A stretch of 12,114 nt of DNA from Cephalothrix spiralis (Eukaryota > Nemertea > Palaeonemertea > Archinemertea > Cephalotrichidae), in contig JAUCNG010318846.1 of NCBI GenBank assembly GCA_032353305.1, positions 1-12,114 of the forward strand. The letters run 5' to 3'. Position 1 is the stretch's first letter, and each line of letters begins with the position of its first letter. Under the pieces are notes generated by a model that was not told where the DNA came from, made no database searches, and saw nothing but the letters and a program-made list of their open reading frames with translations. The position numbers and the translations under genes are program-made. This document shows, in pieces, positions 1 through 8,695 of the stretch.

Positions 1-229
1 TTATCATCGTGATTTTATTCCTTCGTTAAAATTGTTGTATTTTGACATCTGGCTGACATAAGATGAGATCCCGGTGACTGAGATGTACTAGTTGTTTACA
101 TTACAGCAGTGTAAATTGGATCCCCTGGCTAAATGAAGTATATTATCTGCATTATTTATAGAACATGCCAAGCGAATCATATTAGATACAATATAGGTAT
201 CACCTAGCTAGCTTTGTATCATGACTTTG
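1..229. other. No gene recognised
   Basis: I see no exon, RNA gene or clear repeat here. If the minus-strand signal-peptide candidate at 280-361 is real, this would be the start of its first intron. Confidence 0.4.
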
Positions 230-279
230 CTATGATTCATTCTCAGTTTGGTTTTCGATATTTTGAACTTCCACTTGAC

Positions 280-361
280 CTGGCTGAAGACTATTAATCC
301 CCAGTAGGTTAAGAAATAAAATACTGCAGCTGATGTAAAGTACGATCTCATACTTCAGCAT
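280..361 (-). CDS. Candidate first coding exon with a signal peptide, gene unknown
   Basis: Reading the minus strand from an ATG at 361, the peptide begins MLKYEIVLYISCSILF and continues with more Leu and Ile, then polar residues (INSLQP). That is the layout of a secretory signal peptide: a short charged start, about 16 hydrophobic residues, then a small or polar region that could hold the cleavage site. The base at -3 of the ATG is a purine, as favoured in animals. A possible donor CCAG|GTCAAG lies at 280/279 and would end the exon in phase 1. Without that splice the frame runs on to a stop near 230. No later exon on this strand is recognisable in the 279 bases left, so the gene would continue outside the window. 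AT-rich DNA yields hydrophobic runs by chance, so this is only a candidate. Confidence 0.22.
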
Positions 362-694
362 TTCGTTCGATTGTTTACTCTCTGCCCGATATCGTGGCGA
401 TAAAATACTAATACAGCGTGAAACATAGTGCACTGAGTTGTAAATCTATTGTAACGTACATTTTCATGGACTGGAAAGTATCAATGTTGTTTATGGGGTA
501 CTTTTAGTACGTCATAAATTGACCAAAGAACCAAAAATGAGGTTTTACGGTACACCTGAATTCGCGACAACATATGCATTTATTTTGTCCGACTTGGATG
601 ACAATGTCCACTGTCCAGGTACCTTTTATCGCTGTAAATGTGCACTAATTGATAAATAACCATCTAATTTTTACTTATTTTGATATATATATAA

Positions 695-1085
695 GCAGTG
701 CTCCCAGGTGTCCTACTTTTCCTACTACTTTTTGGATTGATGTCCTGCTTTTTAGCAAGTTGGACCAAAAAATGATTTTTTTCTGCCTTATTTTGACGCA
801 GAAATGCCATTTTTTGGCTCGCGCCTACGGTGTTTGCTTTTTTTAATGAATTATGACTCTTTATAATAGTTCCTGACAACCTAAACCCTTACTGGCGTCT
901 TAAATGTGATACAATATGTTGGTAGTTTGAGAGAGAAAACACCGAATGCAGAGCTGAGATTTGGATAAATTTCCATCAGCTGCTTATACGCATTTACTTG
1001 TTGGGTGTAAAATGAGCACAATAAGTTTATTATAGAGTTTATCCTTTAATTATGTCCAACTGCTTGTCCTACTTTTATGGAAGGT
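695..1085. repeat. Repeat-like patch with recurring TGTCCTACTTTT motif
   Basis: The 12-mer TGTCCTACTTTT occurs at 709-720 and again at 1065-1076, with close variants between 721 and 743 (TCCTACTACTTTTTGG and TGTCCTGCTTTTT). The patch opens with GTGCTCCCAGG and is T-rich on the + strand. The minus-strand frame through 664-879 is basic and lysine-rich (for example KSSRKSRTPGSTA) and looks like a degraded coding scrap, but I cannot place it in a family. Bounding by two copies of one motif suggests a dispersed element. Its exact ends and class are unknown. Confidence 0.3.
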
Positions 1086-1357
1086 GAAATCCTCGTATAT
1101 CGTGATATCTCCTACCAGCACAAAAGGGCCTAACGTCATAATGTTCTGATATATTTCTCACGAGATCATAGAAATGATCTATGATAGCTACTTCCGGTTT
1201 ACACTTGACGCCATAGCGGTACCTTAAAAACAAATTTGGAATATTATTTTATTAAAATAATTCAAGGACTACTTTAAGCTTGCTTGGCTGTCATGGCTGT
1301 CATACATGCCCTTAATGACAATAGAAAAGTCCAAAAACTCTTACAATCTCCACTCCT

Positions 1358-1681
1358 ATAAAACCAGCAGACACTCTTAACGGCTTTTCGTGCGTGGTGT
1401 CTAAACAAATTTCGAAAGTTAATCCCATCGGGTGAAATAATCTCAAGTGTTCCATCTTCTCCATACTAAATATCATCAAGCGGGCAGTTTTTTGCCTATA
1501 ACTCGAGCAATATTAGAGGATCACAATAAGTAATCGTACCGTTTTTCGGTATGCTTACCTAGCGAGGCAAAAAACTGCCCACTTGATGATATTTAGTATG
1601 GAGAAGATGGAATACGTGAGTTTATTTCTCCCGGTGGGATTAACTTTCAAAATTTGTTGGCGTTAAGAGATCTGGTATTAT
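1358..1681. mobile_element. Non-autonomous fold-back (MITE-like) element
   Basis: Two long inverted arms face each other. The left arm is 1374-1497 and the right arm is 1565-1669. The outer ends are CTCTTAACG and CGTTAAGAG, and the innermost 48 bp (1450-1497 against 1565-1612) pair with a single mismatch. The left arm has about 20 extra bases near 1384-1404. A shorter flanking match (ATAAAACCAG against CTGGTATTAT) suggests the true ends may be 1358 and 1681. The 67-bp loop contains its own small hairpin (TACCG/CGGTA). It carries no coding sequence, so any movement would depend on a transposase elsewhere. I could not identify a target-site duplication, so the superfamily is open. Confidence 0.8.
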
Positions 1682-2286
1682 GATAAATATTTAGGCACTT
1701 TAAAGCAAAATATTAATTTTACTTCCCCTGCTGTCAAAATTTCGAAGAAGTGTTTATTTCTTTTATATTTTAACAATAGTTTACTAAGAATCGTGGGTTC
1801 CAATTAATGAGCAGGAATTTGACTAATTCTTATCAGATTAAAATGTAATTAAAGTTTCAAAAAGGGTACCCAGTCATGATATATATCTCTATTATTTTCT
1901 CGTCTGGGGGTAATAACTTTCTAAACTAACGTTGTCTATACTTTACAGTAGGTCGGTTTTGGCCTGTGGTCTATAATAAATATTTTAAGGTCAACAACTT
2001 TTGAAGGGGGATTTGTGGCATTTAAATGTTTCCAATTCCACTTGATAAATTTACGTTGATCTTTATTTGAACAAGATTGTCACGACAGTCAAAATTATTT
2101 ACATTAAATATAAAATAAAAATTAAGGCTTGATGGCCTTGTGACCTTGTCATACCTGAGGTTGAAAGTGCAAAAGGGTTAAGTAATATATGAAAACTAAT
2201 AATTAAGACTCGACTCTACAGTATATGTTACTTTTCATTACATACAATTCATATAAATAAATGATTTTTTGAAAAATTCTCCGTGT
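1682..2286. other. AT-rich DNA without recognisable genes
   Basis: No exon-like frame, RNA gene or strong repeat is visible. The stretch has scattered A/T runs and many stops in all frames. Confidence 0.5.
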
Positions 2287-2289
2287 AGC

Positions 2290-2395
2290 ACTCGGAAAGT
2301 CCAAATTAGGGGGTTGGCAGGTATAAATCCAATTATTTAGCTGTAGCAAATATTTTCGATGACCTTCCTGCCGCCGATTTGAACTTTTTGATAAA
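2290..2395. repeat. Weak imperfect inverted repeat
   Basis: AAAGTCCAAATTAGGGGG near 2296 resembles the reverse complement of the CCGCCGATTTGAACTTTT stretch ending near 2391. The arms are about 26 bp with several mismatches. It may be an old fold-back element or chance. Confidence 0.25.
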
Positions 2396-2550
2396 CCTAG
2401 TCCGTAACAAAATCAATAAAAAAGGTGCTAGAAATTCCCAATCATACTTAAATCATCACCAAGAATCATGTTCGAGAGCCTGATCATTAATCAGTTGATT
2501 TCAGCACGTTTTTGCAATGATAGTTTTTGTAATAATTAGTCCACACATTT

Positions 2551-2590
2551 GCCCGTATCTTAGTATCTCTGCCCGTATCTTAGTATCTCA
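2551..2590 (+). repeat. Tandem duplication of a 20-bp unit
   Basis: The unit GCCCGTATCTTAGTATCTCT at 2551-2570 is repeated immediately at 2571-2590 with only the last base changed. The near-identity suggests a recent slippage or repair duplication. Confidence 0.9.
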
Positions 2591-2886
2591 TCCTGGCTTC
2601 GCCTGCAGCTCCCGTAATTAAGACAACCCAAATTAATATCAAGGCAATACTGGTATATGACGTTGTTGTCCAAATGTTTATCCAAGATAAAGAAGAGACT
2701 CATTACTCCATTAGTTGCTGTAATAGAATACAGCAACAAATATACACAAACCTCGGGCAATCAACCCACATCACACTCTTCAGGACCTTCATTGATAATA
2801 CCTTGGCCATGGAGGACAGAAAGGTCCAAGACCATCCTCGCTGGTCGGACTATAATTCCATACCTCCAGGTTATGTAAATTGTATT

Positions 2887-2958
2887 GCCGTGTTGGTATA
2901 GTGGATAGGACGTCGGAATAGTAATCCGGAGGTCCCAGGTTCGAGTCCCAGGTATTCA
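2887..2958 (+). pseudogene. Degenerate tRNA-like sequence, probably a tRNA-derived SINE head or tRNA pseudogene
   Basis: An A box (TGGTATAGTGG, 2894-2904) and a B box (GGTTCGAGTCC, 2938-2948) are placed as in a tRNA gene. The anticodon arm folds: stem TCGGA/TCCGG around the seven-base loop ATAGTAA, with T at position 33 and AGT (threonine type) as the anticodon. The T arm pairs poorly and the 5' GCCGTGT does not pair with the expected 3' acceptor strand GTATTCA, so a working tRNA is unlikely. A TTTTT run at about 2975 could end pol III transcripts. The flanking sequence (about 2590-2886) is somewhat less AT-rich than its surroundings and may belong to the same element. Confidence 0.65.
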
Positions 2959-2975
2959 TCGGAATCGGAAACCAT

Positions 2976-4010
2976 TTTTATTTTCTCTTCAAATAATAAG
3001 GTTAGAAGTTGTTGGTTACACTTCTTAAGTCTTTAAAATAGACCTTAGTAATTTATTTATTGCCTCGATCTAAAATGGTAAATCCTGCCTCTCTCTCTAA
3101 ATCTATGGACTTTTTTAGAAAAGCCGAATTTTATTGAAAATAAAAATATCTTGTTTATTTTTATTTTTCGTGAGATTCTTTACGACTCGACACGCTGTCT
3201 AGCCGACTCTGAATGTGAGATGTCGAAATAATAAAATAAACCGGAAGCTTTGTGTTTTGGTTTTTGCTGCCCTTGACTTTGTTATGTGCAAATACTCATA
3301 TACAGTTCTGTGTAGATATTGAGAGATATTTTTTTGTTTTGCAATATGTTTTGTACAATCTTATCATGTTTTGTAATTATTTTAAGACTACTGATAAGAT
3401 ACCTTTGTTTTATTCATGCACCTATACCGTCTACACAATGCTATTTTAAGCTCAAATTAAAAAATAATGGTATTATCTGTTAAATTTGAGTTAATCAAAA
3501 AGTCCAAAATATAATATTGAACTTGATAAATCTATGTTATGCAAATTGAAATTATTTATAGGCAAATAGAGAAAATCCACAGACATATAGAATATTACTT
3601 GAGACAATTTAACCAGATATTTCGGTACGTATTTATACCTTTGTCGGTTGTTATAATAGAATGACACGATATATAAAATTTAAAACAAAATCTATTCTAA
3701 AAGTTAAAACGAAAGAAATAGAATTTTAATAAAACAAAACCTATTCAAAATGTACAAAATAATGACAAAATCTATATTATCAAGTTCTATGTTTTGCTAA
3801 TTATCTAATTATACTTATCTTGTGATTTGTGACAGGATGAACAGCAAAATACGTCTTCGAGGCAGCATGTTATAGAAATCATGAACATGGCGGAACATTG
3901 TCAGTCCCGACGATACTGTAGTTAAGTTTCAATGCAGAATTTTAATAGGACTGTATTGAGCGATGTATCTTTAATTATACTAATTCTGGGTTTGATAGTG
4001 AATTTTAGCT
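2976..4010. other. AT-rich DNA without recognisable genes
   Basis: No coding exon can be supported. The 3252-3449 frame is hydrophobic but opens at GTG, with a stop a few codons upstream and no acceptor. Near 3685-3775 related phrases of the type AAAACAAAATCTATTC recur, consistent with low-complexity drift. Confidence 0.5.
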
Positions 4011-4013
4011 CAG

Positions 4014-4083
4014 TGACCGTAATTTGTACATAGGGGCTGGGATCGATGTAGGAGTTAAAGCAGATGCACAATAATTACGGTCA
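4014..4083. repeat. Short inverted repeat with 11-bp arms
   Basis: TGACCGTAATT at 4014-4024 is perfectly complementary to AATTACGGTCA at 4073-4083, with a 48-bp spacer. No function is suggested by context. Confidence 0.55.
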
Positions 4084-6030
4084 TAATAACAAGCGCCGAA
4101 TTTAAGAGCCCGTACATTGTAACATTAAAACATTAAAAGGCTGAATGAGTATGTTCAGCCATTTTGTTCGGTGGTTGCCTGACGCACTACAAAAAAGGTT
4201 CACTATACAATAGGATCAAAGGAAGTGGGTCTATTAAAAATGGCGATGACTTTCCCCTCAAAATGTAGATTTTTACGGAATGATAACAATATATATTGTT
4301 TTGTCACAAATTATTCAAGATCCCTATTATCTAGATCAAACTATTAGATCCTACTTAATTCCATGTATTAAGCATTTCCGGTTTAGGATTCGATATCTTC
4401 AGAAGAAAATAATTTGTGGTATTAATTTTTTGTTTGATTAATAGCCTAGATCGAAGTGGGAATCTCTGATCATGATCTTACTCGTATTGTTAGGACCCTA
4501 AGGTTTGGAATTGTGAAGCCCTCTGCTGATATGTATGATATGTACCTAAATTAAACCGGACATCCATTTCATCTAGCTTTAAGTATTCCCTAGTCAAATA
4601 TTGTTTTATCACGTATTACCGTTTCCCAATTATTTTTCTAATTTTTCAAAACAATAACAATTTTGGCTTCATCTCCGAACCCAAAATATTGTTTTTATTT
4701 GAACAGATAAACATATCAGATGATCTCTAGGTGCTATAGTTCCAGCACTATCAGATAGTGTAAGATTGAGTGCTGACTACACCCGTTCTAATAGTGCGAT
4801 ACATGTCATTCTGACTCTACGGTAAATATATGAAGCTCCATTCGCAAAATCTGTAATGTATTCGTGTGAACCCCCTTTTATTAGAGAATTGATCATTTGA
4901 GCAAGAATGTGATGTGACGTTCGGAGGATTGCTGTGGCTCTCCTCTTGAGTACCTTAGGTTTCTTTTGCTTCTAATCTATGTAATAAAAAAATGGGAGCC
5001 AATTCAAATAATAAGTTCTTTAGCGCTTTAGATATAAAACGGCTCATTTTAAGATGAATCAAGTCATTTCTTATTTCGGTGCAACGACCCTGTACATAAT
5101 TTACAATTTGACAGGTAATGCCGATTCTATCGGCTTTTGTGATGAAATTATTTTTGTTTAAGTAATGTATATAAGTAAATAAAGATAATCTGATTTTTAA
5201 AAAAAAGATGAATCAATTAAATAAAAGAAGAAAATTACAATTTTTATTAAGACATCATGATTTTCTCTCTCTTTCACACAAAAGATGGCCGTACACTTGA
5301 ACAGTATAAAGCACGTCTCTAGTTTATAAATATGTCTCATGTGTTTTACTCATGTGACGATTCTGTAGTGAGAAAAACGTTGGTTATCATATAACTTGCC
5401 CAGAAGGATTCAACTCCTTATATGCCACTGCAGAAATTATGTAAATTAGGTTGTCTCTCTTACCGATCTTCTCGAATTTCAAACTAGGATATGATGTATG
5501 ACTGCCAGTAGATAATCGTAGATCGTGTGATGTAGCTCGATTTATAATCGATATTTATGCTACGTCTTGATCCACGAAAAAATAGGGCACATAAGAACTG
5601 AATTTGGATGAAATGGTAATTTTACAATCTATAACGCAGGGTCTTTTACAGAATACAGAATATATCCTGTATTCCGTCAGTGCGTTTATATATACACTGT
5701 ATATATTTAAAATTTAGATTTTATTCAAAATGCACTTTTAGAAAACAATAACAATAAAAGAAAAACTCCATCTGTCCGGTATGGCCGAGGACAGGTAACA
5801 AAACATCTGGAGGATCCTAGAGTTTTAAATAACATCAGCTTCCTACGTTCCGGTAGCAGCATCCAATAATAATCCTTTATCCTTCAAAATTTGCTTGCAT
5901 TTTCTAAAAAATTTTAAAAAATTTTCAAAATTTAATTCCATAGAATTTATATATTTTACGGTATACTTACGAATAAAAAATAGACGGATTTATAAAAATT
6001 TACTAGCGAACCTATAAAGAGATCTCCATA
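4084..6030. other. Long AT-rich stretch without recognisable genes
   Basis: No exon, RNA gene or large repeat is supported. Small hairpins occur: GGCTGAA/TTCAGCC at about 4139-4161, GATGTAGC/GCTACGTC at about 5530-5568, and GAATACAG/CTGTATTC at about 5651-5675. These are the size expected by chance in such a long AT-rich region. Confidence 0.5.
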
Positions 6031-6094
6031 AAAAACTAACTCTAGTCTATACATGAACTTGCGCAAGTTCATGTATAGACTAGAGTTAGTTTTT
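6031..6094. repeat. Perfect 64-bp palindrome
   Basis: The sequence is its own reverse complement over 64 bases, centred between 6062 and 6063 at GC|GC with no spacer. Each arm is 32 bp, from AAAAACTAACTC outward-in and back to GAGTTAGTTTTT. There is not one mismatch. A spacer-free palindrome of this length can extrude as a cruciform. It may be the relic of a fold-back insertion or a recent head-to-head duplication, and a sequencing or assembly fold-back must also be considered. Confidence 0.95.
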
Positions 6095-6299
6095 CCATAA
6101 TTCACTAATACTCTTTTGTCCATTAAATGTTCTGTCCTCAATTATTAAATGCGACAAAGGTCTTTTATCATAATTAAAGGACAAATTTAAAACCTAGATG
6201 TAAGGCTCACATTTCAAAAGACGATATCAGGCTACACAGGGCTAGACGCCTACGAATTTGATATGGAGTTGAATAAGTTCACAAGGTTCGTCGGAATAC

Positions 6300-6547
6300 C
6301 TGGACTTTTCTGTCGTTCGAACTTATTATATTCCGTTGGGTGTGCCTGATCGAGCCGTTTCAAATGTTCAGACCGAAAGAAAATCACTCTTGTGCGTCCC
6401 ACTCCACGTATGTAAACTGGCCGAGCCACCCAGGAAGCAGTATGACGCTGAAGAACTTGCCCAAGGTTCTTCCCGATGGAAGTAATATCGAGCCCAGGTT
6501 TCGAACCCGGGACCTCCGGCTCTCTACCACTTTGCCACCGAGGCGCA
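6300..6547 (-). mobile_element. tRNA-derived SINE
   Basis: On the minus strand a pol III-type promoter begins near 6547: GCGCCTCGGTGGCAAAGTGG holds the A box (TGGCAAAGTGG, complement of 6527-6537), and GGTTCGAAACC is the B box (complement of 6497-6507). The boxes are only 19 bases apart, shorter than the roughly 30 in a tRNA, so the anticodon arm appears deleted. A more GC-rich body of about 200 bp follows. The body's distal end is uncertain because I see no clear A tail or target-site duplication. The 72-codon + strand frame at 6340-6558 is a shadow of this element. Confidence 0.75.
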
Positions 6548-6859
6548 TAGTGCTATAGTAACTAGACTAAGATTGTTAGCCTATAACTGTGCTAAACATG
6601 AGCAATATTGCAAATACCAGTGTCCGATAGTACCAAAACACCAATGCCCTCTTGATAATACAGACACACAAAATTATATATAATCTGTTGTGTTACACCT
6701 TAATTAATTGTTGTGATACTCCTTAATCAAAGATGGGCGATAGCAGGCTAAATATTCCCAGGGTCCTGCCCCTAGTATAATAACAATATTTTCTCATTAA
6801 TCATCAATAATTTTACACAGTTTTATTGGCGTAAACCTCACCCCAGTTTTCGCCAACAG

Positions 6860-6871
6860 CCCCCCCCCCCC
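6860..6871 (+). repeat. Run of 12 C
   Basis: A poly-C tract of 12 bases stands out in AT-rich DNA, just outside the left end of the next inverted-repeat element. It is likely to vary in length between individuals or reads. Confidence 0.9.
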
Positions 6872-6907
6872 TCCGCTAGAGTCTCGGAAGTGCGGGCGTC
6901 AACCCCT

Positions 6908-7216
6908 ATATTTTTTGGAAAGCTTGTAAAATTCTAGGTTCAAGTTTATATTTTCGAAAGGGTCGGGCCCGCTTTGGGGCCTCAGGGGCCAATACAGATC
7001 TATATTTGCCCTGGGCCCCTAAAATTGGTGATCAACCCCAATTGAAAATAGTGTTATTGTATTGAACCATGCGGATCAGAAAATATTTGTACCCTATTTA
7101 GGCTTTTTAGGAACCTTAAAAAACTGCAAATTTGGCTCTTGGCGCTCTAAAGTGAGCCCGACCCCTTTGAAAATATAAACTTGAACCTAGAATTTCCACA
7201 AGCTTTCTAAAAATAT
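6908..7216. mobile_element. MITE-like element with about 70-bp terminal inverted repeats
   Basis: The left end (about 6908-6977) and right end (about 7147-7216) are inverted copies, with 24 perfect bases at their core (6931-6954 against 7170-7193, ATTCTAGGTTCAAGTTTATA and four more T). The matching extends through AAAGCTTGT outward and GGGTCGGGC inward with a few changes. The roughly 170-bp centre has a second, GC-rich hairpin of GGGGCC-type blocks (about 6976-7019). No protein is encoded. The total length of about 309 bp fits a non-autonomous DNA element. No clear target-site duplication is visible. Confidence 0.8.
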
Positions 7217-8087
7217 GTACTACATGAACTTAACATTACTCCTTTTAAGTCTCGACTCACATGTAAAAGACCCTGGAAGCACTGTGGTTTAATTCTATCC
7301 TGAAATATAAATTATGCAAACCTTCGGAAATCACTTCCGAACCTTCTAACCCTTCTAAGATTAAACTAGTTCCATCGTTATGCTGTCATTGCCTTAATGA
7401 AATAAAGCCAATGGCTATTGTCCTAATTAGTGCCTTAGTTAATGGTTATCGTTACGAACTAACTTAATTAAAGACGCAATAATCTTCTTAGAAAAGTTAC
7501 CTCTTCATTGCGATTGGTTCGACTTCCTTGAGATTAGATCGAGGCGCTTTTTATGGATGGTTTTTCGTGAAATAATCATAAATATGGCGGTATTTCATAC
7601 CTTGACCTAAATAAACACTGGGTTTATTGTCTAGTCTTAATCATAGACCATAATAATTAGGTCTAAGAAACCGGGCTTCCATCTTGGGAGAACTCAATCA
7701 GAATCGGAAATTGCGAGAAAATAAAGGTTTCTTACACAGAAAAGATAGATAAGTGACACTATTATTTGTTACTTTTTCGGTTAATTATTTCTTTGAATAT
7801 TCGTGAATATTGACCTAAAAAACCTGGAAACTCAAATTTTGACTTGCGTCATTGTCCCTTTGTAAGGCTACCACAGCTTACTTCATTGCCAGTTTAGAAA
7901 AGTTTTACCATATCCCGAAACCCACTCTCTCATGAAAGAATGGTCGAGAGGTCGATTCGATCAGGCCCTAGAAATAGGATGAAGTTTTACATGTTTAATC
8001 GCCCAAAGCGTAAGAATTGCATTCCTTTTACGCACTATATTTGACTATCATGTGGTCCAAAAGATGAGTGACCAATAACCTGTTAAA
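7217..8087. other. AT-rich DNA without recognisable genes
   Basis: No exon or structured repeat is supported. It is probably the intron or upstream flank preceding the receptor exons. Confidence 0.5.
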
Positions 8088-8220
8088 CAGGGAAAAGTTA
8101 TGGAAAATGTTTTGGTTAAAATAGTGAGGGAAAAGTCAGATATTTTCAAATTTTGATGAAAAATATTCCAGAGAATAGTTTTCAGGGAAAAGTCAGGGAA
8201 TTTTAAAATTTAAAAAAGTG
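8088..8220 (+). repeat. Patch of repeated AGGGAAAAGTCA motifs
   Basis: The phrase occurs three times: AGGGAAAAGTTA at 8089-8100, AGGGAAAAGTCA at 8127-8138, and again at 8184-8195 followed directly by GGGAATTTT. Spacing is irregular (38 and 57 bp). The patch ends at GTGGTCACC, itself palindromic. It looks like a fragment of a dispersed repeat, but the family cannot be named from sequence alone. Confidence 0.4.
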
Positions 8221-8365
8221 GTCACCAGCACGGTGTCGGATGAGGTCTTCACGATAATATTTAAAAAAAAAGTTCTTTACGATGAGCTCTGGGACTCAAA
8301 TCCAAAATCTCCGAAATAACGCAACATTAAAAACAATTAACAATTTTTCTTATTTTTATTTGCAG

Positions 8366-8546
8366 GTCAAAGTTAGTGCAAATGTGGTCATACCTGGTAA
8401 TAATACACGGGTGCCCTATGTAACCAAAATCAAGATTTACACTGGTGGTACAATGACAGACGAAGAACGGCTGCAATATTTGCTGCAATCTAGAGACCAG
8501 TGCGTCGGGAAAGTTTTGTCTCATCCACCCCCAGGCCCCTCAGCAG
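8366..8546 (+). CDS. Internal exon of a class B GPCR, calcitonin-receptor-like: N-terminal part of the extracellular hormone-binding domain
   Basis: The exon encodes about 60 residues of the extracellular N terminus of a secretin-family receptor, a plasma-membrane peptide-hormone receptor. The left border is a TTTATTTGCAG acceptor behind a T-rich tract and the right border is CAG|GTAAG. It starts in phase 0 and ends one base into a codon. The peptide has an N-glycosylation sequon (NNT), a charged stretch (TDEERLQYLLQSRDQC) that matches the helix before the first HRM cysteine, and a proline-rich linker (HPPPGPSA). In calcitonin/CGRP receptors a helix, one cysteine and a short PP-containing linker precede the second cysteine in the same order. 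The frame stays open upstream to an ATG at 8282, but those residues are not signal-peptide-like and the acceptor is strong, so I treat that part as intron. Splicing to exon B restores an uninterrupted HRM domain. Family assignment is firm at class B level and probable at calcitonin-receptor level. Confidence 0.85.
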
Positions 8547-8669
8547 GTAAGCTTTTCAATTCAAAGAAAGTTTATCTGTTGGTTCATTCGAAATGAAAAA
8601 ATAGGGTCTGACAGTTCCATAAACCTGTGTATGACTAAACTATATAAAATAACAGAACTAGGAACATTA

Positions 8670-8695
8670 CATAGAAAGAGGGCATAGAAAGAGGG
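8670..8695 (+). repeat. Tandem duplication of a 13-bp unit
   Basis: CATAGAAAGAGGG occurs twice without a gap, at 8670-8682 and 8683-8695, at the left edge of the large intronic fold-back. Confidence 0.9.

Noticed and set aside
2657-2901. Two overlapping + strand frames with a slightly less AT-rich composition
   Set aside because: Neither shows a domain or splice borders. They lead into the tRNA-like sequence and more likely belong to a repeat.
3252-3449. Hydrophobic + strand frame that could pass as the receptor's signal peptide (FWFLLPLTLLC)
   Set aside because: It opens at GTG rather than ATG, a stop lies a few codons upstream, and no credible acceptor or donor borders it.
5956-6141. Minus-strand 61-codon frame
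   Set aside because: It spans the perfect palindrome, so the frame reflects the repeat and shows no protein features.
6340-6558. + strand 72-codon frame
   Set aside because: It runs antisense through the tRNA-derived SINE, including its promoter boxes.
8282-8365. In-frame ATG upstream of exon A as a translation start
   Set aside because: The residues added are polar and not signal-like, while a strong T-rich tract and TTTGCAG acceptor lie immediately before 8366.
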